Below, piece after piece: positions 54,953 to 63,503 of a stretch of DNA of 64,000 nucleotides. The notes under the pieces were generated by a model. It was not told where the DNA came from. It saw nothing but the letters and a program-made list of their open reading frames with translations, and made no database searches. The stretch is from Halobaculum litoreum (GTDB taxonomy: Archaea > Halobacteriota > Halobacteria > Halobacteriales > Haloferacaceae). The translations under genes were made by a program, and so were the position numbers. The DNA lies in the NCBI RefSeq assembly GCF_030127125.1, contig NZ_CP126156.1:744001-808000 (forward strand), written 5' to 3'. Numbering within the stretch: the stretch's first letter is position 1; each line of letters begins with the position of its first letter.

Positions 54953-56107
54953 TCAGGTCATCGCGTCCGGGGTCACCTCGGGGTGGTCGCGCACGTACGC
55001 GACCAGCCGGTCGACGTACGAGCCGAAGGCCGGCGGCGCCACGCCGGTCCCCGCGAGCGCGCGCCGCGTCGCGCCGTCGGCGTACTCCGTCGGGTGTGTG
55101 AGGTACGGGATCGTCTCCGGCTCCAGGTCGAGCAGGTCGCCGAGGAGCGGCGCCGAACACGCCGCCTTCGCGAGCCGCGGGTGCGTCGGCACCGGGAGGA
55201 TCCGCCGGCCGGTCGCGCGCCCGAACGCCCGGTACAGCTCCGCGATCGTCGGCGGGTTCGGGTCACACAGTTGGTACGTGCCGCCGACGGTGCCGGACAT
55301 CCCGCTGAGCGCCTCGACGGCGTCGACGACGTAGTCGCGCGGCACGAGGTTCAGCGTCGTCGCCCGCGGGTCGCCGAGTCGGGGCACGACCGCGACGCGG
55401 TGCTGGCGGCGGACGAGCGAGAGCAGGTAGTACGGGCCGTCGTACTTCTGTGTCTCGCCGGTCGCCGAGTCGCCGACGGCGATCGCCGGCCGGTACACCG
55501 TCGCCGGCAGGCCGTCGTCGCCCCCGTCGCCATCGTCGCCCTCGTCGCCCGCCATCGCCTCGCGCACGAGCACCTCCGCCCGGTGTTTCGTCGCCTCGTA
55601 GTGGTTGTTGAACGGCCCGGCCTCGGCGAGCATCTCCCCGGTGAACACGCCGTCGTAGCGCCCGCTCACGTAGCAGGTGCTCACGTAGTGGAGCCGGTCG
55701 AACCCGCCGGCCGCGGCGGCGGCCCGGCAGAGGTCGAGCACGTGGCGGGTGCCGTCGACGTTCACCGCCTCCGCGAGGTCGCGGTCGACGCCGAGGTCGT
55801 ACACCGCCGCGAGGTGGTACACGAGGGACGTCTCCCGGGCGACCGCCTCGTGGTCGGGCAGGCCCAGATCCGGGTCGGTGATGTCGCCCTCGACGAGGTC
55901 GACCGTCGGCAGGTCCCCGTCGCCGTCGGCGGTCGCCGCGCCGTCGAGCAGGTCCGCCCGGCGGCGCTCGGCCGCCTCGCGGTAGTGGGACTGCACCAGC
56001 AACAGGAGCCGGTCCGCCGAGCCGTGGCGGTCGAGGAGCCGCTCGACGAGCGCCGACCCGAGGAACCCCGGGAACCCGGTGAGCAGCACCGTCGTCCCGT
56101 CGGTCAT
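54953..56107 (-). CDS. SDR family NAD(P)-dependent oxidoreductase (acyl-reductase-like)
   Basis: This encodes 384 aa. The nucleotide-binding motif is TVLLTGFPGFLGSALVERLL. Then come LVEGDITDPDLGL, YHLAAVYDLGVDRDLAEAVNVDGTRHVLDLC and the catalytic YEATKHRAE (Tyr-x3-Lys). The opening and the thioester-reductase-like pattern fit extended SDRs that reduce fatty acyl chains. Its ATG overlaps the stop of the aldehyde dehydrogenase, so both probably act in one pathway on long-chain aldehydes or alcohols (inference). Confidence 0.88.
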   Translation of the reverse strand: MTDGTTVLLTGFPGFLGSALVERLLDRHGSADRLLLLVQSHYREAAERRRADLLDGAATADGDGDLPTVDLVEGDITDPDLGLPDHEAVARETSLVYHLAAVYDLGVDRDLAEAVNVDGTRHVLDLCRAAAAAGGFDRLHYVSTCYVSGRYDGVFTGEMLAEAGPFNNHYEATKHRAEVLVREAMAGDEGDDGDGGDDGLPATVYRPAIAVGDSATGETQKYDGPYYLLSLVRRQHRVAVVPRLGDPRATTLNLVPRDYVVDAVEALSGMSGTVGGTYQLCDPNPPTIAELYRAFGRATGRRILPVPTHPRLAKAACSAPLLGDLLDLEPETIPYLTHPTEYADGATRRALAGTGVAPPAFGSYVDRLVAYVRDHPEVTPDAMT

Positions 56108-57765
56108 CGGCCGCCCCCGCGCCCGGGGAACCCGCGGAGCGCGCGCGACACCCGGATCCCGGCCCGCAGGAGGGCGTTCCCGACGCGCGCGGCCGGCCCG
56201 CGCAGGGGCGGGTCCGGCAGCGTCAGCGCGCCCGTCCGGGACACCGCGACCGTCTGCGACTCCGTGTACTTCAGTAGCCCCTCGCGGCCGTGGCGGCGGC
56301 CGAGCCCGGAGTCGCCGCGGCCCCCATCGGCGCGTCGACGGCGGCGTACGCCGAGACGTACGCGTCGTTCACCGACGCCGTACCCGAACGGATCCGTCGC
56401 GCGACGGCCGCGCCGCGGTCGGCGTCGCCGCTCCAGACGGACGCGTGCAGCCCGTAGTCGGTGTCGTTGGCGCGCTCGACCGCCTCGTCGGCGTCGGCCA
56501 CCCGGTGGAGCGTGACCACGGGGCCGAACGTCTCCTCGCGGACGACGGCGTCGTCGGGGCCGGCGCCCTCCACCACCGTCGGCTCGTACACGTACGGTCC
56601 CACGTCAGGCCGGCGGCGACCGCCGGTGAGCACCTCCGCGCCCGCCGCGACCGCGTCGTCGACCGCGCCGGCGACCCGGTCGAGTTGCTCCGGCCCGATG
56701 AGCGAGCCCACGTCCGGGTCGTGTGTGAAGTCGACCCCGAGCGAGAGCCCGCGGGTCGCCGCGACGAGCCGGTCGCGGAACGCCTCGTAGACCGCGTCCT
56801 CGACGTAGATCCGTTCGACGGAGACGCACAACTGCCCCGCGTTCGGGTAGCAGGCCGCCACCGCGCCGTCGACGGCCGCGTCGACGTCGGCGTCGCCCAG
56901 CACCACCATCGGGTTCTTGCCGCCGAGTTCGAGCGAGGCGTCGACCAGCCGCCGCCCCGCCGTGGCCGCGACCTCCCGGCCGACGGCCGTGCTGCCGGTG
57001 AAGCCGACGAAGTCGACACGCTCGGTCAGCGCCGTGCCCGCCGTCTCGCCGGTGCCCGGGACGACGAGGAAGCAGTCGCGCGGGACGCCGGCGTCGAGCA
57101 GCAGTTCGCGGGCCGCCAGCGCGGTGTACGGCGTCGCCTCGGCGGGCTTGACGACGACGGTGTTGCCGGCGACCAGCGCCGGGAGCGCGTCGGAGACGAC
57201 GAGCGTGAGCGGGTAGTTCCACGGCGTCACCAGCCCGACCACGCCCACGGGGTGACGGTGTTCGGTCGTGCGCGTGGCGAACGGGAGCGCCCCCGGCGGC
57301 GGGTCGCGCCGAGCAGCCCCGGCGCGCGCTCGGCGTAGTAGTCGGCGTTGGCGGCGACGCCCCACACCTCCTGGTAGGCGCCCTCGCGCTCCTTCCCGGT
57401 CTCCGCCTGCACCGCGTCCGCGAGCGCCCCGCGGCGGTCGAGCGCGAGGTCCGCCACCCGGTCGAGCACCGCGGCCCGCTCCCCGACCGATCGGTCCGCC
57501 CATCCGGGCTGTGCCGCCCGCGCCCGGTCGACGGCCGCCTCGACGTCGTCGACGCCGGCCGCGGGCAACGGCCGGAGCGGCTCGCCGGTGTGTGGCGACG
57601 GCTCCCGGAGCCAGCGCGCCGCCCCTCGGCCGCGCCCGTCGCGTCCCGGCCGGCGGCATCGACGGCTGCGTGTGCGTCCTCGTCCGGTCCCGTCGCCAGC
57701 CGCGCGAGCGCGGCGCGTCGATCCGTCGGGAACCGTGCCTCCAGCGTCGAGGACGTTCGCGTCAT
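56104..57765 (-). pseudogene. NAD-dependent aldehyde dehydrogenase with three single-base frameshifts
   Basis: The repaired product (554 aa) starts MTRTSSTLEARFPTDRRAALARLA at 57765. It runs through EPSPHTGEPLRPLPAAGVDDVEAAVDRARAAQPGW, VTPWNYPL, the NAD-binding GFTGSTAVG, the catalytic Glu in SLELGGKNP and Cys in NAGQLCVSVERIY, and ends LLKYTESQTVAVS...GRGGGR. The breaks lie in C4 at 57622-57625, C5 at 57290-57294 and C5 at 56321-56325; each needs one extra base. The repaired stop overlaps the next ATG as ATGA, strong support for the repair. It resembles haloarchaeal succinic-semialdehyde-type enzymes. Confidence 0.87.
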
Positions 57766-57839
57766 CGTCCGGGCCTCTCACCGGACCGACGTAACTGCAC
57801 GGATCGGGGGCGTCGGCCCGTCTCGGCGGCGGCTCCCGG

Positions 57840-57948
57840 ACCGTTCCGACCGTTTCGCCTCGGGCCGCCGGGCGCGTAGGCCCGGCCTTCCCGTCGGCGC
57901 TGCAACGGTGCGAAACCGTCCGACAGCGGGCCCGAAACGGTCCGAAAC
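57840..57948. promoter_or_regulatory. Cluster of AACGGTCCGAAAC-like motifs before the DUF7504-like gene
   Basis: CAACGGTGCGAAAC lies at 57903-57916 and AAACGGTCCGAAAC at 57935-57948. A weaker copy on the other strand lies at about 57840-57856. The last copy ends about 12 bp before the GTTTTATTC TATA element at 57961. The same 13-mer occurs again upstream of the calcium-repeat gene. This looks like an operator array for an unknown regulator, and it could also act on the divergent dehydrogenase promoter. Confidence 0.55.
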
Positions 57949-57988
57949 GACCGAGGGGGGGTTTTATTCTCGCCTGTCGTCCGGGAAG

Positions 57989-58650
57989 ATGCCATGTCAG
58001 GAACGCCATCGCGAGCGGGGTTCGGTCCGACGCCGTCTGCTGGGGGGGGTCTCGGACACGAACGCGCTCGTCCTCGCTGCGCCGTCTCGCTCAGGGGGCA
58101 CCTGCCCGTGTTCGAGAGAGGCACACGACGGGACGGCCGGGGCGGCGGGGGCGGGCGGATTCCTGCGCGTGGCGTTCACCCGAGCCGGGCGGAGCCCGCC
58201 CGGAGCGTGGGTTCGAGCGGCGGCCGACGGGGAGCGGACGTGCGCGTCGTCGACGCGACGCCGTGCCCGTCCGCCGGCGACGACGGGGGAGTGGTGACCG
58301 TCGCCGCGGCCGGCCCCTCGAACCTCACCGACCTCGGGGTGCGGATCACCGACGTGCTGGACGATATGGCGCCCCGAACGGGCCGTGCGGACGGGGGACC
58401 GCACGGCCCGGTCTGCTGTCTCGGGTCGCTCACCGCACTGCTCCAGTACGTCGACACCCGCCGCGCCTACCGGTTCGTGAACGCGGTGATGACGCGCGTG
58501 GCGACACACGGGGGATCCACCCACGCGCACATCGTCCCAGACGTCCACGACCGGCAGGCGATCGACACCATGGCGTCGCTGTTCGACCTCGTCGCGGAGC
58601 CGTCCACCGGCGGCGACGAGCTCGAGGTCGTCCGCAGCCGCTACCGCTGA
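57989..58650 (+). pseudogene. DUF7504-like (RecA-fold-like) protein with frameshift
   Basis: The end is clear: NLTDLGVRITDVLDDM, GSLTALLQYVDTRRAYRFVNAVMTRVATHG and HDRQAIDTMASLFDLV. This is the pattern of haloarchaeal DUF7504 proteins, inactive-looking relatives of KaiC/RecA ATPases. The first third (SDTNALVLAAPSR...LRVAFTRAG) lies in the next frame; a run of four G at 58229-58232 needs one base to join them. The start is uncertain: ATG 57989 is in the first frame, whereas ATG 57994 gives a more natural N-terminus but needs a second shift in the eight-G run at 58042-58049. Repaired length is about 219-220 aa. Confidence 0.7.
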
Positions 58651-58825
58651 ACCGGGGCGACCGACGTATCCGTTATCGGATAGTTTCGTTCGAAATCGCT
58701 GTACTTGGCTGCTTTTGCAACAGTAACGAGCTCGATTGTTTCGGACCGTTGCGACAGTTTCGGCGTCGACGGCACGCGCGAGAAAGGGTTAAGCCGCTCC
58801 CGGCGAAGCGGGGAACAACAGGGGG
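58651..58825. promoter_or_regulatory. A+T-richer promoter region of the calcium-repeat gene
   Basis: The 175 bases are poorer in G+C than the surroundings. A small hairpin ATCCG-TTAT-CGGAT at about 58668-58681 follows the stop of the previous gene and could help termination. TTTCG-TT-CGAAA lies at about 58684-58695. A minus-strand copy of CAACGGTCCGAAAC lies at 58738-58751. AAGGGTTAAGCC near 58787-58798 is a probable TATA element about 30 nt before the start at 58826. Confidence 0.55.
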
Positions 58826-60721
58826 ATGTGTGCCACCACGTGGGGCGGGTCGACAGGGCCGGCGCTGGGCGTCGTCGTCGCGACGCTCGTGCTCCTCGGC
58901 GCGGTCGCCGGGGGAGTCGCCGGTGTCGGCGGGGCGACCGAGCGGTCGCTCGCCGCCGGCGAGATGACGGTGACGGAGAGCGGGTTCTCCGACCGGAACG
59001 TCGTCCTCGAGCGCGGGGGCGCGGTGTACCTGTGGGCCGACGAGCCGGCTCGCTTCACGATGACGCTCGAGACCGGACGCGGCGACGGCGAGGGGTACTA
59101 CGAGGCGTGTCTCCGCTCGCGCACGCCCGACGGCGAGCGCCGCGAGATCGCCTGCGAGTCGCTCGTCCTCTCGGGCGGCACCACGACCGAGGTCGCCTTC
59201 CAGGTCGACTCGTGGACCGCGACCGACCCGGGACCGCGGTCGGTGGAGGCGGTCGTGACCGCGGAGACGCTCGACGCCGAGGTGGCGGTGAACGTCTCCC
59301 ACGAGGTCGTGGTGATCCGGAAGGACGCCGACCCCGACGGCGACGGGGCGACGACGCGACGCGAGGTCGTCGCCGGGACGAACTTCTCGGTGGCCGACAC
59401 GGACGGCGACGGCCTCTCCGACGGGCTCGAGCTCGACACCTACGGCACGGACCCCACCGTGGCCGACACGGACGGCGACGGCCTCTCCGACGGTCGCGAG
59501 GTGGAGGACACGAGAACCGACCCGCGGGCGACCGACACGGACGGGGACGGCCTCTCGGACAGCCGGGAGGTGACCGACACCCGCACCGCGCCGACCGAGG
59601 TGGACACGGACGGCGACGGGCTGCAGGACGGCCGCGAGGTCCGCGTCCACGACACGGACCCGACAGAGGTGGACACCGACGGCGACGGCCTCGTCGACGG
59701 CCGCGAGGTGACGGTCCACGACACGAACCCGCTGGTCGCGGACACGGACGACGACGGCCTGACCGACGCCCACGAGGTCCACGGCACGCTGACCGACCCC
59801 AACGCGGCCGACACGGACGGGGACGGCCTCTCGGACGGCCGCGAGGTGCACGACACGCGCACCGACCCCGACGACGCCGACACGGACGGGGACGGCCTCT
59901 CGGACGGCCGCGAGGTGAACGAGTACGGGACGAACCCGCTCGTCGTCGACACGGACGGCGACGGCCTCGCGGACGGCCGCGAGCTGAACGCGTTCGGCAC
60001 GGACCCGCTGGCGGCCGACACCGACGCCGACGGGGTCGCCGACGCGCGCGAGGTGAACGCCGGCCCGGCCCCGCCGTGGATCCGGGTGTACGGCGCGGAG
60101 TTGCTCGCCGTGGTCGGTCCGACGGTGCTCGTCGTCGGCGGGTGGGTCACCAGACGCTACTGGCTCCCGCGGGTGCCCGAGCGAGCCCGCCGGACCGTCC
60201 GCGAGGACCCCGCCGTCCGGAACCTCCGGGCGGCGTTCCCGGCCGACCGCGCGGCGGCGATCCGCGGCGCCGTCGGGGGTGTGAGTCGCAGGCTCCGGTC
60301 GGCCGCCAGCGCGGCGCGGGCGGCCGCCGTCGACCCGTCGGACGGGGACGCCCGGGCGACGGAGGCCGACGGCGGCCGGTCCGCCGAGGACACCGCGGCC
60401 ACGCGGCCGGGGACGGCGGCGTCGGCCGGGGCGTCCGACCCCGACGACGACGGCGGCTCCGCCGACGCGACCGCCGGCGGGGTCGACCGCGTGATGACGC
60501 CCGCCGAGGAGGTGACGGCGGTGCTGGAGGCCAACGGCGGCCGCCTGAAACAGTCCGAGATCGTCGACCGGACCGGCTGGTCGAAGTCGAAGGTGAGCCG
60601 GACCCTCTCGCGCATGGACGAGGACGACCGGATCGAGAAGACGACCATCGGTCGCGGCAACGTCATCTCCCTGCCGGACCACACGCCGGCGGGCGCGCGC
60701 TCCCCGTTCGACGACGAGTGA
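58826..60721 (+). CDS. Membrane-tethered winged-helix protein with ten thrombospondin type-3-like calcium repeats
   Basis: This encodes 631 aa. Residues about 12-37 are a signal-like hydrophobic segment. An exported beta-rich domain (about 45-165) follows, then ten 23-residue repeats of the form DTDGDGLSDGREV (189-418), whose Asp-rich loops resemble calcium-binding thrombospondin type-3 repeats. A single membrane helix (about 420-440, ELLAVVGPTVLVVGGWV) precedes a basic then acidic linker and a C-terminal winged helix (about 553-615, VLEANGGRLKQSEIVDRTGWSKSKVSRTLSRMDEDDRI). It could sense calcium or surface state outside and act on DNA inside. Function is inferred from layout only. Confidence 0.85.
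   Translation: MCATTWGGSTGPALGVVVATLVLLGAVAGGVAGVGGATERSLAAGEMTVTESGFSDRNVVLERGGAVYLWADEPARFTMTLETGRGDGEGYYEACLRSRTPDGERREIACESLVLSGGTTTEVAFQVDSWTATDPGPRSVEAVVTAETLDAEVAVNVSHEVVVIRKDADPDGDGATTRREVVAGTNFSVADTDGDGLSDGLELDTYGTDPTVADTDGDGLSDGREVEDTRTDPRATDTDGDGLSDSREVTDTRTAPTEVDTDGDGLQDGREVRVHDTDPTEVDTDGDGLVDGREVTVHDTNPLVADTDDDGLTDAHEVHGTLTDPNAADTDGDGLSDGREVHDTRTDPDDADTDGDGLSDGREVNEYGTNPLVVDTDGDGLADGRELNAFGTDPLAADTDADGVADAREVNAGPAPPWIRVYGAELLAVVGPTVLVVGGWVTRRYWLPRVPERARRTVREDPAVRNLRAAFPADRAAAIRGAVGGVSRRLRSAASAARAAAVDPSDGDARATEADGGRSAEDTAATRPGTAASAGASDPDDDGGSADATAGGVDRVMTPAEEVTAVLEANGGRLKQSEIVDRTGWSKSKVSRTLSRMDEDDRIEKTTIGRGNVISLPDHTPAGARSPFDDE
59390..60079 (+). repeat. Ten tandem 69-bp units encoding the DTDGDG repeats
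   Basis: Each unit codes for 23 residues with the core DTDGDGLSDGREV and a variable end such as HDTRTDP or NEYGTNP. Units 2, 7 and 8 are almost identical in DNA (GACACGGACGGGGACGGCCT), while units 4-6 and 10 have diverged. The array is perfectly in register, without indels, which points to selection on protein structure or recent copy changes between units. Confidence 0.9.
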
Positions 60722-60766
60722 GAGCGCCGCCCGCCGTGAGCGGGCCCACGGGCCGGCGGCCGACGG

Positions 60767-61027
60767 TCAGCCCTCCGGGTGGACCTTCGTCTCCTCGACG
60801 TCGAGGGCGCCCTCCCTGACGGCCGCGAGGAGCCGCTCGTCCAGCGGCTCGTCGCTCCACCCCTCGGGGAGGTCGGCCGCGGAGACCGACTCGAGCGCGG
60901 CCGCCACCTCCGCGTGGACGAAGCGACCGTTGTCCCCGCACTCGTCACACGTTCGGATCAGGTACTGGACTCGGTACTCCCGCTCGATCGCCGCCGCGCA
61001 GTACGGGCAGACGTACGTCTCCGACAC
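60767..61027 (-). CDS. Small zinc-ribbon protein
   Basis: This encodes 86 aa from ATG 61027 (MSETYVCPYCAAAIEREYRVQYLIRTCDECGDNGRFVH). The two CxxC pairs in CPYC and CDEC form one zinc ribbon in the first 35 residues. The rest is a helical acidic tail (EVAAALESVSAADLPEGWSDEPLDERLLAAVREG). No partner is apparent. It ends close to the calcium-repeat gene on the other strand. Confidence 0.78.
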   Translation of the reverse strand: MSETYVCPYCAAAIEREYRVQYLIRTCDECGDNGRFVHAEVAAALESVSAADLPEGWSDEPLDERLLAAVREGALDVEETKVHPEG

Positions 61028-61141
61028 GACCCTCCGTTCGGGGCGCTGCTACTCGGTCGTTACGGGTCGCCGGCGTCGCCAGCGCCACCGGCGCCGGGGT
61101 CGGCGACCGGGCGGCGACCCGGTTCGGCTGGCGCGAGGGAG

Positions 61142-62242
61142 TCACCCGTCGAGCACGGCGCGGATCCGCTCGCGGTGGAACGCCACGGCGTCGTCCCCGT
61201 CGACTTCCGGATAGCGCGGCCGCGTCACGACGCCCGCACCGTCGACCGCCGAGCGGACGACCGCGGCTAGGCGGTACACCGACGGGACGCTCGGCAGGGG
61301 GCGTCGCTCCCGGTAGCCCGCGCGCACCGCCGTCGCGAGCGACCCGTCGTCGTCGAGATACCAGTCGCACACGAGGTGTTCGACCTTCGCGAGCGACAGC
61401 GCCGGATCCGCCGCCAGCGGCTGGCCCCAGTCGACCACCGCGGTCACCCGACCGTCGTCGACGAGGGCGTTCCCCGGCCGGAGATCCCACGGGTACAGCG
61501 TCGACGGCGGCGACGCGGGGAGCCGGGGGCGCTCGTCCGCGAGTTCGGCCCGGAGCCGCGGCCGGAGGTCGTCGAACCCGGCCGGCAGCGCGTCGACGCC
61601 GGCCGTCGCGTACCGCAGGAACCAGTCGGCCCAGTCGTCGCTCGCCTCGGGGATCCCGCCGGTCGTCTCCCGACGGCCGCCGACCGCCAGCGCCGACCCG
61701 GGGTCGGGGTCGTCGAGGACGGCCTCCCATCCCGCCGGCCCGCGGAGGCCGACCGGGCCGTACCCCTCGAACGCGAACGCCGCGTGGAGCCCGGCGAGGT
61801 AGCGGCCGAACTCCCGAGCGACCGCGGTTCGGCGGGCCGGAGCGAGCGCGACGAAGCGGGCGTGGAGGTCCTCGCCCGCCGCGTGCTCCGTGACGACGAA
61901 CGCCCGTCCGTGCCCCGGGACGACGCCGCCCCCGAGCACCTCGGGCACGGGGACGTCGGTGCGGGCCGCGACCGAGCGCGCGAGCGCCGCCTCCGTCCGG
62001 AGCCCGCTCCCGGCCGGGGCGGTCTGGACCACCGCCGTCGCGGGCGCTCGGCCGTCGCCGAACCGGGCGACGACCGTCCGCTTCCGGTTGCCGGCGTGGA
62101 CCGTCGTCACGGACTCCACGGTGCGACCGGGGAACGCCTCGTCGAGTGCCGCGTCTACGTCGCCGTACGGGCTTCCGTCTGCGTCGGCGTCGTCCCCGGC
62201 GTCCGTGTCCGCCCCGCGATCCTCGTCGGTTCCCTCGGTCAT
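61142..62242 (-). CDS. Aminoglycoside-phosphotransferase-type kinase
   Basis: This encodes 366 aa from ATG 62242, overlapping the HAD stop by ATGA. After an acidic 30-residue tail come ATP-binding strands (TTVHAGNRKRTVVARFGDG), RAFVVTEHAAGEDLHARF, the catalytic loop STLYPWDLRPGNALVDDG and the metal-binding VVDWGQ. In most APH enzymes the catalytic loop reads HGDLHPGN; here the His is replaced by Tyr/Trp but the catalytic Asp and Asn remain. It may phosphorylate a small molecule; antibiotic resistance should not be assumed. Confidence 0.87.
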   Translation of the reverse strand: MTEGTDEDRGADTDAGDDADADGSPYGDVDAALDEAFPGRTVESVTTVHAGNRKRTVVARFGDGRAPATAVVQTAPAGSGLRTEAALARSVAARTDVPVPEVLGGGVVPGHGRAFVVTEHAAGEDLHARFVALAPARRTAVAREFGRYLAGLHAAFAFEGYGPVGLRGPAGWEAVLDDPDPGSALAVGGRRETTGGIPEASDDWADWFLRYATAGVDALPAGFDDLRPRLRAELADERPRLPASPPSTLYPWDLRPGNALVDDGRVTAVVDWGQPLAADPALSLAKVEHLVCDWYLDDDGSLATAVRAGYRERRPLPSVPSVYRLAAVVRSAVDGAGVVTRPRYPEVDGDDAVAFHRERIRAVLDG

Positions 62243-62943
62243 CGCGCGACGGTGGGCGGGAACTCCGTCAACGACGCGAGGACGTGTTCCGGGGCGAACG
62301 GCGACGGGTCCGGCCTGCCGTCGGCGGTTCGCGGGTGGTCGCCGTCGGGTGACGGCACCCACGCGGCCGGGAGCCCGGCGCCTTGCGCGCCCGCGACGTC
62401 GTGCTCCAGCGAGTCGCCGACGAACAGGGTCTCGCTCGGTCGCGACCCCAACAGCGAGCACGCCCGTTCGAACGGCTCCGGGTGGGGCTTGCGGCGGTCC
62501 ATGTCGCCGGCGTACACCACCGCGTCGAGCTCCGCGAGCCCCAACGTCGCGATCTTCTGCGACTGCCGCCACTCCGGCCCGTTCGTCACCACCGCGACGG
62601 GACCCGCCTCGCGGGCCGTCGCCAGCGCCTCGCGGGCGCCGGGGGTGAACGACACCGCGCCGTGGTCGACCGCGTCGAGCAGCGCCGTCGCGAGCGCGTC
62701 GGCGTCGACTCCCGGCCGTCCGTGTCTCGCGGCGACGACCCGGAAGCCGGCCGCGAAGTACGCGTGCTCGGCGTTCGGCTCCGGCGGCCCCGTCAGTGCA
62801 CGCCACAGGTCGCTCGGTTCGCCGAACCGGCCTACGCCCGCCCCCTCGAACGCCGCCGCGTACAGGTCGTTCGGGTCCTGGTCGCGCCGACAGACGGTGT
62901 CGTCGAGGTCGAACGCCACCGCCGCGTACCCCGTGTGGCTCAT
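62239..62943 (-). CDS. HAD family hydrolase
   Basis: This encodes 234 aa from ATG 62943. Motif I is AVAFDLDDTVCRRDQD with the nucleophile Asp. Motif II is VAVVTNGPE, motif III the Lys in DRRKPHPEPFERAC, and motif IV LFVGDSLEHDVAGAQGAGL. It has the C1 helical cap, like small phosphatases that act on sugar phosphates or nucleotides. It is coupled to the kinase downstream by an ATGA overlap. Its promoter must lie in the edge of the origin region. Confidence 0.92.
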   Translation of the reverse strand: MSHTGYAAVAFDLDDTVCRRDQDPNDLYAAAFEGAGVGRFGEPSDLWRALTGPPEPNAEHAYFAAGFRVVAARHGRPGVDADALATALLDAVDHGAVSFTPGAREALATAREAGPVAVVTNGPEWRQSQKIATLGLAELDAVVYAGDMDRRKPHPEPFERACSLLGSRPSETLFVGDSLEHDVAGAQGAGLPAAWVPSPDGDHPRTADGRPDPSPFAPEHVLASLTEFPPTVAR

Positions 62944-62987
62944 ACCGTCGGTGGGTGTCGCCCCCGCAAAACGCGTTCGGCCCGACG

Positions 62988-63009
62988 AAAGCACTCGAAA
63001 CCCGGTGTT
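62988..63009 (+). repeat. Origin-box-like repeat 1
   Basis: AAAGCACTCGAAACCCGGTG: matches the consensus except for one C in the A-run. It lies next to the HAD promoter. Confidence 0.8.
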
Positions 63010-63048
63010 CCGTCGAGGCGGCTCGCAGCGGATCCCCGGTCGACTGTG

Positions 63049-63072
63049 AAGCACTCGCAAACCGGTGTGTGG
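63049..63072 (+). repeat. Origin-box-like repeat 2
   Basis: AAGCACTCGCAAACCGGTGT followed by GTGG. It forms a perfect 20-bp inverted repeat with copy 3, with 27-28 bp between them. Confidence 0.85.
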
Positions 63073-63095
63073 TGGATCGACGGGGCGACCCTCTG

Positions 63096-63116
63096 ACACC
63101 GGTTTGCGAGTGCTTT
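63096..63116 (-). repeat. Origin-box-like repeat 3, inverted
   Basis: On the minus strand this reads AAAGCACTCGCAAACCGGTG and T. It is the only full copy in reverse orientation and lies on the left side of the A+T-rich core. Confidence 0.85.
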
Positions 63117-63160
63117 CCGCACGAGGGTGGCGGGGGCGGCCGTCGCGACACCCCCTCGCG

Positions 63161-63190
63161 TATATTATATCGGTATCGATCTCTAGCTAG
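63161..63190. other. Putative DNA unwinding element
   Basis: TATATTATAT followed by CGGTATCGATCTCTAGCTAG is by far the most A+T-rich segment in the last several kilobases. It lies between the inverted copy 3 and the direct copy 4, the expected place for origin melting. A purine-rich run (GGAGGAGGAAGAGGAGGGAG) follows directly at about 63190-63210. Confidence 0.65.
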
Positions 63191-63338
63191 GAGGAGGAAG
63201 AGGAGGGAGTCGAGCAGGCCGGGATCGCTAGTCTGAGCGGGATCGGGAGTGCCGTGTCGTTCGCCGCGCTGTCCATTTAAGTAGTGGGTGGCGGTGCCGC
63301 CGCGGGCGGGGTGTCCCGACGCACCCACACGACCGGCC

Positions 63339-63360
63339 GAAGCACTCGAAATCCGGTGTG
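63339..63360 (+). repeat. Origin-box-like repeat 4
   Basis: GAAGCACTCGAAATCCGGTG then TG: one substitution in the A-run. It is the first full copy on the right side of the A+T-rich core. Confidence 0.8.
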
Positions 63361-63503
63361 AGAGGGTCGTTCGCGGAGACGCGTTCCGGAGCCGTCCCCC
63401 GCGCTCCGGAGCGCTCACGAGAGGACGACGAGACGGCGGTGTTCAGACGGTAGCAGTCGCGAGCGCGACGAACGGCGTGTGGGCCGCAGGGTCACCGCGA
63501 CGC

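Noticed and set aside
57994..58297. Reading the DUF7504-like N-terminus in a single frame from 57994
   Set aside because: That frame becomes Arg/Gly-rich without structure after the eight-G run, while the adjacent frame has the family strand ALVLAAPS.
61142..62242. Annotation as an aminoglycoside resistance gene
   Set aside because: The fold is APH-like, but the catalytic loop is altered and such kinases commonly act on metabolites.
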